A DNA stretch of 64,000 bases from Victivallis vadensis (GTDB lineage: Bacteria; Verrucomicrobiota; Lentisphaeria; Victivallales; Victivallaceae): assembly GCF_003096415.1 (NCBI RefSeq), contig NZ_QEKH01000003.1, positions 124,001-188,000 of the forward strand, read 5' to 3'. Both the position numbers and the translations under genes were made by a program. The notes beneath the pieces are model-generated. The model did not search any database and was not told the DNA's origin. It saw only the letters and a program-made list of their open reading frames with translations. Shown here one piece after another: positions 8,511 to 18,274 of the stretch; positions within the stretch are counted from its first letter, which is position 1, and the number at the start of each line of letters is the position of its first letter.

Positions 8511-11500
8511 ACATCCCGGAGTTTTCGGTAAAACGCCCGATCTTCATTTCGATGATCTCCTGCATCGTGCTGATTCTGGGCGGCGTGGCGCTGAGTTACC
8601 TGCCGGTCGACCTGATGCCGGACATCACCTATCCGGGCGTAACCATCATCACCACCTACGAGGACGCCAGCCCGGAGGAGGTCGAGGAGCTGATTTCCAA
8701 GCGGATCGAACGTTCGCTCTCCGCCGTCTCCGGGGTGAAGGAGATCACCTCCACCTCCGGCGAAGGTTCCAGCAACGTGACCGTCTCCTTCAACTGGGGG
8801 ACCGACCTCGAATCGGCGGTGGCCGACGTGCGTGACCGCCTTGACCGGGTGGTGCCGAGCCTGCCGGATGACGCGGACCGGCCGATCCTGTACAAATTCG
8901 ACTCCGCGAGTTCCCCGATCCTGCGCATCGGCGTGGCGACGAACATCGACCTGATGGATGCGCGACAACTGGTCGAGGACCAGATTCAGTACCGGCTGGA
9001 GCGGATCAACGGCGTGGCCTCGGCTGAGATCAACGGCGGGCTGGTGCGCGAGATTCAAGTGCTGTTCGACGTGGACAAGGCGCGCAAGCTGGATACTTCG
9101 CTGGAAAATGTGCTCTCCAAGCTCAAGGAGGCCAACGTAACCACCCCCGCCGGAAACCTGCGCGAGGACCGGCTCGAAATCCGTGTGCGGACCCCCGGCA
9201 TCTTCACCGACATCGACCAGATCCGCAATACCGTGATCGCGACCGGAAAGAACGGCGAACTGATCAAAGTCGGCGACGTCGCCGAAGTGGTCGACACCCA
9301 TGAAAAACTGACCCGGTATGTGCGGGTGAACGGCAAGCCGGGCATCATGATGCAGGTTTACAAGCAGTCCGGCTCCAACACCGTGCAGGTGGCCAACGGC
9401 GTTTTGAAGGAAATGGAAAGGGTCAACGAGGAATTCGGTTCGCAGGTGCAGCTTCAGGCGATCATCAATACGGCGGATTTCATCGAACGCGCGATCAGCG
9501 GTGTGGCGGATTCCGCTTTTTCCGGCGGGCTGCTGGCGGTGGTGGTGCTGCTGTTTTTTTTGCGCAACATCGGCAGTACGATCGTGATTTCGATCAGCAT
9601 CCCGATGTCGATCATCGCGACCTTCGCGTTGGTCTACTTCTGCGGCTACACCCTGAATCTGATGACGCTCGGCGGCCTTGCGCTCGGCGTCGGCATGCTG
9701 GTGGACAATTCGATCGTGGTGCTGGAAAACATCACCCGGCTGCGCGACGAGGGCATGCATCCGCACGAGGCGGCGGTGAAGGGGACCAGCGAAGTGGTGG
9801 CCGCGCTGACCGCCAGCACGCTGACCACGCTGGCGGTGTTCCTGCCGCTGCTCTTCATGGAGGGGATGGCCGGCGTGATGTTCAAGCAGTTTTCGGCGGT
9901 GGTCTCCTTTTCGCTGGGCTGCTCGCTGTTCACCGCGATCACGCTGGTGCCGATGATGGCGTCGCGGCTGCTGCGCCCGGTGGCGCCGCCGGCCGGCAAG
10001 CCGTCGCTGTGGCACCGGATCATGGAGATCCCGGAGTATTTCCTGCGGTGGCTGGTCGGCTGTTATTCCGATGCGCTGGATGCGGTGATCCGGTTCCGCT
10101 GGCTGTTCATCGGGATTTCGGTGGCGCTGGTCGGCGCGTCGCTGCTGCTGATTCCGCTGATCGGCACCGAACTGATGCCCAAGGCGGACGAAGGCGAGGT
10201 GCGTGTCTTTCTGGAAATGGAGGTCGGCACCAGCCCCGAAGCCGTGAACGATGTGGTGATCATGACCGAAAACATCATCCGCGAGGTATGCGGCAAAGAT
10301 ATGCGCGGCTGGGTGACCTTCGCGGGCAGTTCGAGCTGGCGCAGTTCGGGCGGACACAAGGCGAACTACAACATCCGGCTGGTGCCGAGGACGCAGCGCA
10401 GGCGTTCCGACCAGCAGATCACCGCCGAGCTTGACCGGCGGCTGAAGGTGATTCCGGGCGCGGTCTGCCGGGTGCGGGCCGGGCAGGGGATCTTCTCGCG
10501 GATGATGGGGGCCGGTTCCGGCGAAGGGGTTGCGGTGGAGCTGCGCGGTTTTGATTTCGATACCGCCGCCGCGCTGGCGGCGCGGGTCAGCGACGCGATG
10601 GCCTCCGTGCCGGGCATCACCGACGTGAAGCTCTCCCGTGACCTCGGCGTGCCGGAGGACCGGCTGGTGATCGACCGCGACAAGGCCAACGACCTCGGTG
10701 TGCCGGTCAAGGAGATTGCGGATGCGCTGCGCACCATTCTCGCCGGTTCCGAAGCGGGCGAGTTCCGTGAAAACGGCGACGAATACACGATTCTGGTGAA
10801 GGTCAAGGATGCGGATCTGCTGGGCCTCGACCAGATTCTCGACCTCTCCATGCGCAACGACAAGGGGGAACTTGTGGTGCTGCGCAACCTGATCAATTAC
10901 GAACGGGTCAAGGGACCGGTCAACATCGAACGCAAGAATCAGGAACGCGTGCTGACCGTCGGCGGCAATATCCAGGACCGCGACCTCGGTTCGGTCGTGC
11001 AGGATATTCAGGCGAAATTGGAGGATATTCCGATGCCGCCGGGCTTTACGCTGCTGTTTTCCGGCGATTACGAAGACCAGCAGGAGTCGTTTCGCGAGCT
11101 GATGTTCGCGTTTTCGCTGGCGCTGGCGCTGGTGTATATGGTGATGGCCTGCCAGTTTGAATCGCTGCGCGACCCGCTGGTGGTGATGTTCAGTGTGCCG
11201 CTGGCGGCGATCGGTGTGGTGCTGGCGCTCTTCCTGACCCGGACGACGTTCAATCTGCAATCCTTCATCGGCGTGATCATGCTCGCGGGCATCGTGGTGA
11301 ACAACGCGATCCTGCTGGTGGATACCGCGAACCTGTTGCGCAACGAGGAGGGGATGCCGCTGGAAAAAGCGGTCAGGGAAGCGGGTAAACGGCGGTTGCG
11401 GCCGATCCTGATGACCACGCTGACCACGGTGCTCGGGCTCTTCCCGCTGGCGCTCGGGCTGGGGGACGGCGGCGAGACGCAGGCGCCGATGGCGCGCGCG

Positions 11501-11620
11501 GTGATCGGCGGCCTGACCAGCTCGACGGTGATTACATTGTTCTTCGTTCCGGCGGTCTATCTGGTGGCGGAAACTCTCTGCTCCAAAAAGAAAACGCAAA
11601 CCGGGGAAGAACGGAGCTGA
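8507..11620 (+). CDS. RND-family multidrug efflux transporter (AcrB/HAE-1 type)
   Basis: The 1037-residue length is standard for the family. The start is canonical (MNIPEFSVKRPIFISMISCIV) with the PDITYPGV porter-domain motif. Twelve membrane segments are expected; TM4 carries LGVGMLVDNSIVVLENI with the two Asp residues of proton relay type. The second half contains FSVPLAAIGVVLALFL and GIVVNNAILLVDTAN. It exports hydrophobic compounds by proton antiport through the adaptor encoded upstream. Substrates are unknown. A long open frame antisense to this gene is an artefact of codon bias. Confidence 0.94.
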   Translation: MNIPEFSVKRPIFISMISCIVLILGGVALSYLPVDLMPDITYPGVTIITTYEDASPEEVEELISKRIERSLSAVSGVKEITSTSGEGSSNVTVSFNWGTDLESAVADVRDRLDRVVPSLPDDADRPILYKFDSASSPILRIGVATNIDLMDARQLVEDQIQYRLERINGVASAEINGGLVREIQVLFDVDKARKLDTSLENVLSKLKEANVTTPAGNLREDRLEIRVRTPGIFTDIDQIRNTVIATGKNGELIKVGDVAEVVDTHEKLTRYVRVNGKPGIMMQVYKQSGSNTVQVANGVLKEMERVNEEFGSQVQLQAIINTADFIERAISGVADSAFSGGLLAVVVLLFFLRNIGSTIVISISIPMSIIATFALVYFCGYTLNLMTLGGLALGVGMLVDNSIVVLENITRLRDEGMHPHEAAVKGTSEVVAALTASTLTTLAVFLPLLFMEGMAGVMFKQFSAVVSFSLGCSLFTAITLVPMMASRLLRPVAPPAGKPSLWHRIMEIPEYFLRWLVGCYSDALDAVIRFRWLFIGISVALVGASLLLIPLIGTELMPKADEGEVRVFLEMEVGTSPEAVNDVVIMTENIIREVCGKDMRGWVTFAGSSSWRSSGGHKANYNIRLVPRTQRRRSDQQITAELDRRLKVIPGAVCRVRAGQGIFSRMMGAGSGEGVAVELRGFDFDTAAALAARVSDAMASVPGITDVKLSRDLGVPEDRLVIDRDKANDLGVPVKEIADALRTILAGSEAGEFRENGDEYTILVKVKDADLLGLDQILDLSMRNDKGELVVLRNLINYERVKGPVNIERKNQERVLTVGGNIQDRDLGSVVQDIQAKLEDIPMPPGFTLLFSGDYEDQQESFRELMFAFSLALALVYMVMACQFESLRDPLVVMFSVPLAAIGVVLALFLTRTTFNLQSFIGVIMLAGIVVNNAILLVDTANLLRNEEGMPLEKAVREAGKRRLRPILMTTLTTVLGLFPLALGLGDGGETQAPMARAVIGGLTSSTVITLFFVPAVYLVAETLCSKKKTQTGEERS

Positions 11621-11692
11621 CCGCCGGCGCGCCGGCATGATGCGGCATGGACGGGAATTTTCTCCTGCTTCGCGGGGAGGGGGGCCGTACTT

Positions 11693-11720
11693 TTGATATT
11701 TGATTCGGACGATGTATATT
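11693..11720 (+). promoter_or_regulatory. Promoter of the flavoprotein gene
   Basis: TTGATA (11693-11698), a 16-bp spacer and TATATT (11715-11720) lie 38 bp before the ATG, with AGGAGG just before the start codon. TATATT is also used before corA and before gene 22549. Confidence 0.6.
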
Positions 11721-11758
11721 ACTACGGAACCGTAATTGCGTAATTTCAGGAGGTTGAA

Positions 11759-12376
11759 ATGAAAGTTCTGCTGGTCAACGGGAGCCCTCACAGGGAGGGT
11801 TGTACTTTTACGGCGCTTTCGGAGGTGGCCGGAGCGCTGAAGAACAACGGCGTCGAATCGGAGATTTTCTGGATCGGCAACCGGGCCGTACAGGGCTGCA
11901 TCAGCTGCTGGAAATGCCGGGAGACCGGAAACGGCTGCGTGTTCAAAGAGAAACTCTACACCGACTTTGTGACGAAAATGAAGGAGAGCGACGGACTGGT
12001 GATCGGCGCTCCGGTCTATTACGCCGGACCTCCGGGAAGTTTGTGCGCGATTCTCGACCGGGTGTTCTTTTCCGCGACGGAATGCTTTCTGCATAAGCCG
12101 GCGGCGTGTGCGGTGAACTGCCGGCGCGGCGGAGCGAGCGCCGCGTTCGACCGCTTGAACAAATACTTCACGATCTGCCAGATGCCGGTGGTGTCGTCGC
12201 AGTATTGGAATTCGACGCACGGCTTTACGCCGGACGAGGTTCGCCGGGATCTGGAGGGATTGCAGACGATGCGGACGCTCGGCAACAATATGGCCCATCT
12301 GCTGAAGTCCCTGTCGCAGGGCGGAGTCCCGCTGCCGCAGCAGGAGCCGCGGGTCAGCACGAATTTCATCTCATAA
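11759..12376 (+). CDS. NADPH-dependent FMN reductase-like flavoprotein with Cys cluster
   Basis: The N-terminus KVLLVNGSPHREGCTFTAL is the FMN phosphate-binding loop of flavodoxin-like NAD(P)H:FMN reductases. GCISCWKCRETGNGCVF (near residue 50) is the compact cysteine motif of the iron-sulfur flavoprotein (Isf) branch of anaerobes. IGAPVYYAGPPGSLCAILDR is the second flavin-contacting segment. At 205 residues it fits the family. It probably transfers electrons in an anaerobic redox or detoxification reaction; the partner is unknown. It is a single gene with its own promoter, convergent with ribBA. Confidence 0.85.
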   Translation: MKVLLVNGSPHREGCTFTALSEVAGALKNNGVESEIFWIGNRAVQGCISCWKCRETGNGCVFKEKLYTDFVTKMKESDGLVIGAPVYYAGPPGSLCAILDRVFFSATECFLHKPAACAVNCRRGGASAAFDRLNKYFTICQMPVVSSQYWNSTHGFTPDEVRRDLEGLQTMRTLGNNMAHLLKSLSQGGVPLPQQEPRVSTNFIS

Positions 12377-12407
12377 GGAGCGCCGGGAGCAACCGTGCTC
12401 CCGGTTG

Positions 12408-12444
12408 AAAAAAAAGCGTCCGGACGGGCAAAGCCTCCGGACGC
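12408..12444 (-). terminator. Rho-independent terminator of ymdB-ribBA
   Basis: On the minus strand a 9-bp stem GCGTCCGGA/TCCGGACGC with an 11-nt loop is followed directly by eight T residues (complement of A at 12408-12415). A second perfect 11-bp inverted repeat (12458-12468 with 12487-12497, CCTGATTTAGA) overlaps the ribBA stop codon. Confidence 0.85.
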
Positions 12445-12487
12445 GATGCTGTTCAGGCCTGATTTAGAACTTATTCAGGGATAAACT

Positions 12488-13687
12488 CTAAATCAGGTGT
12501 CCCATGCGCTCTTTTTTGGTGCGCAAATAGAATTCGTTTTCGGCGCACGGCTCAATCACCAGCGGAACCCGTTCCGCGAGCTTCAGGCCGTAGCCGGAAA
12601 GGCCGACCAGCTTCTTGGGGTTGTTGGTCAGCAGCCGGACCGATTTCACTCCGAGGTCGAGCAGAATCTGCACGCCGATCCCGTATTCGCGCAGGTCGGG
12701 GGCGAAGCCGAGTTTTACATTCGCATCGACCGTGTCGCACCCTTCATCCTGAAGCTGGTAGGCGTGGATCTTGTTGAAGATGCCGATGCCGCGTCCCTCC
12801 TGGCGCAGATAGACCAGCACGCCGGAGCCGTTTTCGACGATCTGGCGCATCGCGGCGTGGAGCTGGTCGCCGCAGTCGCAGCGGCAGCTGCCGAATACGT
12901 CGCCGGTCAGGCATTCGCTGTGCACGCGCACGAGCACATTCTCCTTGTCTTTCACGTCGCCGTAAACGAGGGCGATATGCTCGAAGGAGTCCACCTTGGT
13001 CCGGTACGGGGTGATCCGGAATTCGCCGAACACGGTGGGCAGCCGGGCGCTGGCGCCGCGGATGATCAGTTGCTCATGGCGGCGGCGGTAGGCGATCAGG
13101 TCGGCCACCGTTCCCCATTTCAGGCCGTGTTTTTTGCGGAATTCATCCAGCTGCGGCAGCCGGGCCATCGTGCCGTCGTCGCTCATGATTTCGCAGATCA
13201 CGCCGGCCGGAGTGAGTCCGGCGAGGCGGGCGAGGTCGACCGCCGCTTCGGTGTGTCCCGCCCGGCGCAGCACGCCGCCCGGCCGCGCGATCAGCGGGAA
13301 CAAATGCCCCGGCGATACGAAGTCGGCGGGCGAGGTCGCCGGGTCGATCAGCGCCTTGACCGTCGTTGCCCGGTCGAAAGCCGAAATGCCGGTGGTGGTG
13401 CCGCGCTTGGCGTCGACGCTCTGGGTGAAGGCGGTGCCGAAAGGATCGGTCAGCGAGGCGGGCGTGGAGAGGTTGAGTTCGGAGGCGCGTTCCGCCGACA
13501 GCGGCGCGCAGATCAGCCCGCGCCCGTAGGTCGCCATGAAAGTGATCGCTTCCGGGGTCACGTGGGCGGCGGGCAGCACGAGGTCGCCCTCGTTTTCACG
13601 GTGCTCATCGTCGGTGACGATCACCATTTTGCCCTGCCGCAGGTCGGCGACCAGATCCTCTACCGGATCGAAAACAAATTCGCTCAT
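12488..13687 (-). CDS. ribBA: Bifunctional DHBP synthase / GTP cyclohydrolase II, riboflavin synthesis
   Basis: Residues 1-200 are the RibB domain that makes 3,4-dihydroxy-2-butanone 4-phosphate from ribulose 5-phosphate ([13 protein letters not shown] acidic loop; [17 protein letters not shown]). The rest is the RibA domain that opens GTP. It carries the zinc site [18 protein letters not shown] and the substrate loop [22 protein letters not shown] and [16 protein letters not shown] are conserved ends. The ATG at 13687 is preferred because of AGGA nine nt upstream; the frame runs open to a TTG at 13720. It follows the phosphoesterase gene in an operon. No FMN riboswitch is visible upstream. 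Confidence 0.94.
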   Translation of the reverse strand: MSEFVFDPVEDLVADLRQGKMVIVTDDEHRENEGDLVLPAAHVTPEAITFMATYGRGLICAPLSAERASELNLSTPASLTDPFGTAFTQSVDAKRGTTTGISAFDRATTVKALIDPATSPADFVSPGHLFPLIARPGGVLRRAGHTEAAVDLARLAGLTPAGVICEIMSDDGTMARLPQLDEFRKKHGLKWGTVADLIAYRRRHEQLIIRGASARLPTVFGEFRITPYRTKVDSFEHIALVYGDVKDKENVLVRVHSECLTGDVFGSCRCDCGDQLHAAMRQIVENGSGVLVYLRQEGRGIGIFNKIHAYQLQDEGCDTVDANVKLGFAPDLREYGIGVQILLDLGVKSVRLLTNNPKKLVGLSGYGLKLAERVPLVIEPCAENEFYLRTKKERMGHLI

Positions 13688-13716
13688 CGTATCAATTCCT
13701 GTTGTATATGAACTGT

Positions 13717-14508
13717 TCAAATATTGATTTCACGAGAAATCGGCGTGATCGCGTTGGCGCGGCCGGTGCGGTAGTCGTAGCCGATCACCGCGCCGTCGAG
13801 CCGGATCGGGCCGTTTTCGACCACCGGCAGCCGGTTCGGCAGTCCGGTGGTGAATTTGTACAGCACCGCCCCGACCTCGCGGCCGAGCACACTGGTGGAG
13901 GCTCCGACCATCCCGGCGTCGGTCAAATAGGCGGTTCCGCCGGGGAGTACCCGGCTGTCGGCGGTCTGCACGTGGGTGTGCGTGCCGATCACGGCGGTGA
14001 CCCGCCCGTCGAGGAAGTACCCCATCGCCAGCTTTTCGCTGGTCGCCTCGGCGTGGAAATCGACCAGAATGGTGCTCACGCTTTTCGGCAGTTCCTCATT
14101 GAGAATCCGGTCCGCGGTTTCAAAGGGGCAGTAGGCGGAGTCGCGCATGAACACCTTGCCGAGCAGACTGATCACCGCCACTTCGCCGCCGCCGGGGTTG
14201 GGAAAGACGCCCCAGCCGCGTCCCGGCTGCTTTACGGAGAAGTTGGCGGGACGGATCATCTGGCGGAAAGCGCCGATTTCGGCGTCGAAGCCCTTCTGGT
14301 CCCAGGTGTGGTCGCCGCTGGTCACCACGTCGGCGACGGCGAGCAGGTCGCGGACGCATCCGGAAGTCAGGCCGGAGCCCGCCGCCGAGTTTTCGCCGTT
14401 GATCACCACAAACTGACAGTTGAATTCCCGGCGCAGTTCCGGCACGAGCTGTTTGACCGCTTCGCGGCCTCCCTTGCCGACGACGTCGCCGATAAAAAGC
14501 ATATTCAT
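13717..14508 (-). CDS. YmdB-type metallophosphoesterase (TIGR00282 family)
   Basis: The 263-residue protein carries every metal-binding motif of the family: [43 protein letters not shown] and [12 protein letters not shown]. Bacillus YmdB is a cyclic-nucleotide phosphodiesterase with global effects on biofilm and sporulation; the role here is not known. It lies 76 bp after the MFS gene and directly upstream of ribBA. Confidence 0.9.
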   Translation of the reverse strand: MNMLFIGDVVGKGGREAVKQLVPELRREFNCQFVVINGENSAAGSGLTSGCVRDLLAVADVVTSGDHTWDQKGFDAEIGAFRQMIRPANFSVKQPGRGWGVFPNPGGGEVAVISLLGKVFMRDSAYCPFETADRILNEELPKSVSTILVDFHAEATSEKLAMGYFLDGRVTAVIGTHTHVQTADSRVLPGGTAYLTDAGMVGASTSVLGREVGAVLYKFTTGLPNRLPVVENGPIRLDGAVIGYDYRTGRANAITPISREINI

Positions 14509-14584
14509 GAATTCGGGATTCCTCTTCGTTGCTGCGATTGCATTCTCTATAACATATCGCCGGATCGGGAATTATTCCAGTCCT

Positions 14585-15763
14585 TCAGCCGTTCCGGTGT
14601 TTTTTCATCTGCAAAAAACGGGTCATCAGCAGTACGCACAAGAATGAGAACGGGCTGGCGAACATCGCGGCGCGCAGTCCGAACCGGTCCGCCGCGACGC
14701 CGACGAGCAGCAGCAACAGTCCGGCGATGCCCCAGGTGCCGCCGACCACCAGCCCCATGCGCGTGCCGAGCGCGGGGCCGCCGGGGGCGGTGCGCGCCAA
14801 TACCACCAGCTGCGGAAAGCCGGCTCCGACCAGCACTCCCGCCAGCGGGATCAGCGCCGCCGCCCAGCCGGACGGGGCGGCGCAGAGGTAGAGGATCAGC
14901 AGCGGCACCCCGGCGAGGATTTCGAGCTGGATGCACCGGATGGTTTCAAACTTTTTGATCAGGAAGCTGGTACCGAGCGCGCCGAGCCCCGCGCCCGCGC
15001 CGAACAGCATTGCGCTGAGGCCGCCGAAACCGAGCGAAAAGCCGAAGAGATTCAGATAGGTCGGCAGCAGTCCCTGAATGATCACGCAGCCGGTGTTGAT
15101 CAACGTCGCGACCACGAAGAGCTCCCAGAAGGTCAGCGTGGAGTGCGGGATGGCCGCCGCCTTGCCGCGCGCCGCCTGCGGCCGGTCCTTGGCGAGCCGG
15201 ACCCGCGCCTTGGAGACGCCGACGAGCAGGAGAGCCACCGGAATCAGCATCAGGTAGAGGCCGTGGAAACCGAAGCATTCCAGCAGCACGCCGCCCAGCA
15301 ACGGACCGGTTGCGTAGCCGAGGAAGCCGGAGAGCATGAAAATGGAGGTGGCGACTGCCGGCGTCACGGTGCCTGGATCGATCGCGCAGACGCCGCGCAG
15401 CCCCTCGGGATGGACCAACGCCACGCCGACGCCGAGCACCAGCACGATCAGCGTCAGGAGCCACATCGCTCCCGGTCCGGCCGGCACCAGTCCGACCAGG
15501 CAGATCGCGCAGCCGAGCACCAGCCCGACCTGAACCAGCAGCGGCCTGGTCGCGGTTTTGCGGAGTGTTCCGGCCCAGAGCTGTACGCCGTTGGAGCTGA
15601 AGGCGCAGAGGGTCAGCAGCAGCGTGCCGGTGCCGATGGAAAGGGTGTATTTTTCCAGCAGGCGCGGCAGGAATCCCGGCAGCATACCGGAGAGCATATC
15701 GACGGTGAAGTGGATCGCGGTCAGCATGGAGAGCTGCCAGATCGCAAGGGTTCGGCGGTTCAT
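14585..15763 (-). CDS. Major facilitator superfamily transporter
   Basis: The 392-residue hydrophobic protein is consistent with 12 membrane helices. It starts with a conserved TAIHFTVDMLSGMLPGFLP segment, as in Fsr-like (fosmidomycin-resistance type) MFS exporters, and has GFLGYATGPLLGG in TM5 and a central basic loop (KARVRLAKDRPQAARGK). The substrate cannot be deduced. It is divergent from the regulator gene at 15942, whose promoter lies in the shared gap, so control by that regulator is possible. Confidence 0.85.
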   Translation of the reverse strand: MNRRTLAIWQLSMLTAIHFTVDMLSGMLPGFLPRLLEKYTLSIGTGTLLLTLCAFSSNGVQLWAGTLRKTATRPLLVQVGLVLGCAICLVGLVPAGPGAMWLLTLIVLVLGVGVALVHPEGLRGVCAIDPGTVTPAVATSIFMLSGFLGYATGPLLGGVLLECFGFHGLYLMLIPVALLLVGVSKARVRLAKDRPQAARGKAAAIPHSTLTFWELFVVATLINTGCVIIQGLLPTYLNLFGFSLGFGGLSAMLFGAGAGLGALGTSFLIKKFETIRCIQLEILAGVPLLILYLCAAPSGWAAALIPLAGVLVGAGFPQLVVLARTAPGGPALGTRMGLVVGGTWGIAGLLLLLVGVAADRFGLRAAMFASPFSFLCVLLMTRFLQMKKHRNG

Positions 15764-15864
15764 GGTGGTTCGGACTTTCCTGTTGTGATTTCATTAATAT
15801 ATCCCGCCGCCGCGCGAGTATCAAGAAATCCGAAGAAAAATGTCCGGTTTTCCGCTTTTGCCTC

Positions 15865-15917
15865 TTGACAACCGCTTCTTTCTTTGGTATAATATAGATG
15901 TAGCACAAAATGTGCTA
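15865..15917 (+). promoter_or_regulatory. Consensus promoter and 17-bp operator of the module 2 regulator
   Basis: TTGACA (15865-15870), a 17-bp spacer and TATAAT (15888-15893) are a perfect sigma-70 promoter. Eight bases downstream lies the perfect palindrome TAGCACA-AAA-TGTGCTA (15901-15917), around the expected transcription start. It is the likely binding site of the GntR-type regulator encoded next. Confidence 0.85.
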
Positions 15918-15941
15918 TTGTAATATCGAAAGGAATCAGGC

Positions 15942-17015
15942 GTGGGAAACAAACCGCAATACCTGAAAACGGCGGAATTGCTGGCGGAGCGGATTTCGTA
16001 TGGCGACTATCTGCTGACTGAAATTCCGTCCTCCCGGAAACTGGCGGAGGAGTTCGGCGTCAGCCATATCGTGGCGCGCAAGGCGGTTGAAAAGCTGCTG
16101 GCCGACGGCCTGTGCCGCCGGATGGAAAACGGCCGGATCGCCGTATGCGCCCGCCGGGAAGCGGCGGGACCGGCGCCGGAGCCGACGGTCGCAATGCTGT
16201 TTCCAGCCTTCGCCAGCAACTATTTCCAGCGTTGCCGGGTGCAGCTGGAGCGGGCGACGGAGCGGCGGCGCGGCCTGTTTCGCCCGGTGAATTTCGTCCA
16301 TTGGAATGAGCCGGTGATCCGGGAGACGCTGAACAATTTCGACGGAGTGTTCCTGTTCGGCAGCGCCGAAGAACTTGACCCCGCCGCGCGGGAATTGTTC
16401 CGAAGCCGGAAACACGGACTGACCACGGTGGATTTCGACCTGACCGGGCTGGGGATTCCCCGGCTGGCGATGTTCGACGCGAGCTGTGTGCGCCCGCTGC
16501 TGGAACATCTGAAGTCGCTCGGTTTCAACCGGATCGATTGTATCAACACGCAGCCGTGCGATGTGGAGACCACCCGCCGGATCGGGGCGTGGCTGAATGG
16601 GATGCGCGAATTGGATTACACCGGCATATTGCACAACGAGCCGGTCCGCGCCTACGAGGACCCGGCGCAGAGCGCGTATGAACTGATGCGTGCCCGCCTG
16701 ACCGGTGAATTTACGGCGCAGGCGGTATTCTGCACCAATGAAAACATTGCCTATGGCGTGGCGCGCGCCCTGCTGGATGCGGGGAAACTGCCCGGACGCG
16801 ACATCGGGCTGGTCGCGATCGGCGACGGCGGGAACGCCCGTTTTTTCGCCCCGTCGATCACCTGTGTTGAAATGCCGGACATGGCGCGGGAACTGGACCG
16901 GCTGCTCGACTGGATGTTCGATCCCGGCAAAACGGCGTGGACGGATGAGCCTGCGTTGTTGCCGCGGCAGGTGCCGCTGTTTATCGGAGAATCCACCGTA
17001 TGGAAAAGAAAATAA
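15942..17015 (+). CDS. GntR-family regulator with LacI-type sensor domain (module 2)
   Basis: The start is GTG, preceded by AAAGGAATCAGG. Residues 1-75 are a GntR-type winged helix ([28 protein letters not shown]). The rest is a periplasmic-binding-protein-like sensor ([54 protein letters not shown]), as in LacI family members. It should regulate its own gene through the palindrome at 15901 and the pseudopilin and glycosidase that follow; the gap to the pseudopilin is only 13 bp. The ligand is probably a sugar released by the glycosidase (inference). Confidence 0.9.
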   Translation: MGNKPQYLKTAELLAERISYGDYLLTEIPSSRKLAEEFGVSHIVARKAVEKLLADGLCRRMENGRIAVCARREAAGPAPEPTVAMLFPAFASNYFQRCRVQLERATERRRGLFRPVNFVHWNEPVIRETLNNFDGVFLFGSAEELDPAARELFRSRKHGLTTVDFDLTGLGIPRLAMFDASCVRPLLEHLKSLGFNRIDCINTQPCDVETTRRIGAWLNGMRELDYTGILHNEPVRAYEDPAQSAYELMRARLTGEFTAQAVFCTNENIAYGVARALLDAGKLPGRDIGLVAIGDGGNARFFAPSITCVEMPDMARELDRLLDWMFDPGKTAWTDEPALLPRQVPLFIGESTVWKRK

Positions 17016-17028
17016 AAGGAGACGGCTT

Positions 17029-18264
17029 ATGAAAAATAAATTTACATTGATCGAGTTATTGGTGAATATTACTTGTAAAATATGCAATCAGTCTCTGTAT
17101 GCCGCTCTGCGTAAAAGAGAGGCGGCAAGGTGCCGCTGCCAAGTAACGGGATGTGCGTCGTCACTTCGTTCCTCCTACTTATCCCGCTGGGGAGCTCTGC
17201 TCCCCCGGCCCCTCGCTTCCTCATCTATTCCCGCTCTGCGCAAAAGAGAGGGGTTCGGGGGAGAGAAAGCGGCGACTTGCGCCGTGTCTCTCCCCGTACC
17301 AACTAATCCGAACATCTCTCTCATTCTTCGCAACCTCTTACGCCTCCGTCAACGCTCTGCGAGCGGCAAGTCGGAGCAAAAACGTGAAGTTGCCTTTCCG
17401 CAAAAAAGCGGGAAGACAACTTCACGTTTTTGCGGATCTTCCTTCCCCGCCGACCGACCGCGGCCCCGCCTGTTGACCGTCCCGTACCCGGCACCGGCAC
17501 CTTGCCGGTCGTGGTCCAGCGGCGAAAGCGCTGGTCGCTCCGACAGGAGCGAAATCCTCCGTTGGAGACTATCCCGCTGCAGTTTTACGTTGATTGAGCT
17601 GCTGGTAGTGATTGCAATGATCGCCATTCTGGCCGGAATGCTGCTGCCCGCGCTGAACAAGGCGCGGGAGAGCGCCCGGGCGTCGAGCTGCCTGAGCAAC
17701 CTGCGGCAGATCGGGCAGGCGGAGCAGATGTACGCCGGGAACAACGACGATTTCCTGACGCCGCTGAACCTCGGCGCCACCTGGGGCGTGAACAATGATA
17801 ACAACTGGTGGACCAATCTGCTGGTCAATGGCGGGTACCTGCCGCCGCCGAAGGTGTGGCACTGGGAACCGAGTGGGGTGGTGAAGGACGGCGTATTGCG
17901 CTGTCCGAGCGTGAACGACAACGAGATTTCCGCTTCGGGCGGCTATGCGCTGTTCGAAAATGTCGCGGCCGATAAGCATCCGAACCGGGCCTCTTATGGT
18001 TGTGCGCCCAAATTGGGGCGGGTGAGAAATGCGTCGGGGCTGATCCAGATCGCCGACAGTTACCACTATCAGTATAAAAACACCAGCATCGGCTTCCTGT
18101 GTCCGAAGTGCACCGAGTGGACTTTTTCATCGACCGCCCAGATTCCGCCGCGCCACCGGGGAGGCGGCAATGCGGTGTTTCTCGACGGCCATGTGGCGGG
18201 ACATCCTTATTTGTACTGGAAGGGAAATTCCGACGATGTATTCGGTCATGAAGTCAAACGGTAA
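17029..18264 (+). CDS. Pseudopilin with a repeat element inserted in the leader (module 2)
   Basis: The gene starts with a good ribosome site (AAAGGAGACGGCTT-ATG) and codes [13 protein letters not shown], a normal prepilin start. It then runs through about 170 codons of Arg/Ser/Pro-rich, low-complexity sequence coming mostly from the 388-bp repeat. A second start [20 protein letters not shown] follows, with a complete pseudopilin body ([20 protein letters not shown], ending [14 protein letters not shown]). The frame has no stop, so a 411-residue precursor could be made. If processed at the second site the leader would be about 185 residues. It may instead be a disrupted gene. The glycosidase starts 10 bp downstream. 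Confidence 0.75.
   Translation: MKNKFTLIELLVNITCKICNQSLYAALRKREAARCRCQVTGCASSLRSSYLSRWGALLPRPLASSSIPALRKREGFGGEKAATCAVSLPVPTNPNISLILRNLLRLRQRSASGKSEQKREVAFPQKSGKTTSRFCGSSFPADRPRPRLLTVPYPAPAPCRSWSSGESAGRSDRSEILRWRLSRCSFTLIELLVVIAMIAILAGMLLPALNKARESARASSCLSNLRQIGQAEQMYAGNNDDFLTPLNLGATWGVNNDNNWWTNLLVNGGYLPPPKVWHWEPSGVVKDGVLRCPSVNDNEISASGGYALFENVAADKHPNRASYGCAPKLGRVRNASGLIQIADSYHYQYKNTSIGFLCPKCTEWTFSSTAQIPPRHRGGGNAVFLDGHVAGHPYLYWKGNSDDVFGHEVKR
17121..17508 (+). repeat. 388-bp element with terminal inverted repeats, copy A
   Basis: The element is bounded by CGGCAAGGTGCCG at the left and its reverse complement CGGCACCTTGCCG at the right. The inverted repeat extends imperfectly to about 29 bp (TGCC, GTA and CGGGA are shared inside). 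A nearly identical copy of the same length lies at 27623-28010. It contains a hairpin with arms 17383-17401 and 17408-17426, loop AAAAAA, framed by A5 and T5. No transposase is encoded, so it resembles a MITE or a palindromic element. It is placed in frame within the pseudopilin gene. Confidence 0.85.
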
Positions 18265-18274
18265 GAGGATCGTG

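Noticed and set aside
8069-12298. 1409-codon open frame on the minus strand opposite the RND genes
   Set aside because: It is antisense to a clear AcrB-type transporter. The translation is Arg/His/Gln-rich without domains. It comes from GC-rich codon bias in the real genes.
12383-12404. 9-bp hairpin after the flavoprotein gene
   Set aside because: A strong stem, but on the plus strand it is followed by TTGAAAA and not by a U-tract, so it is not called a terminator of that gene.
14509-14584. FMN riboswitch upstream of the ymdB-ribBA operon
   Set aside because: The gap is only 76 bp and lacks the conserved RFN elements.
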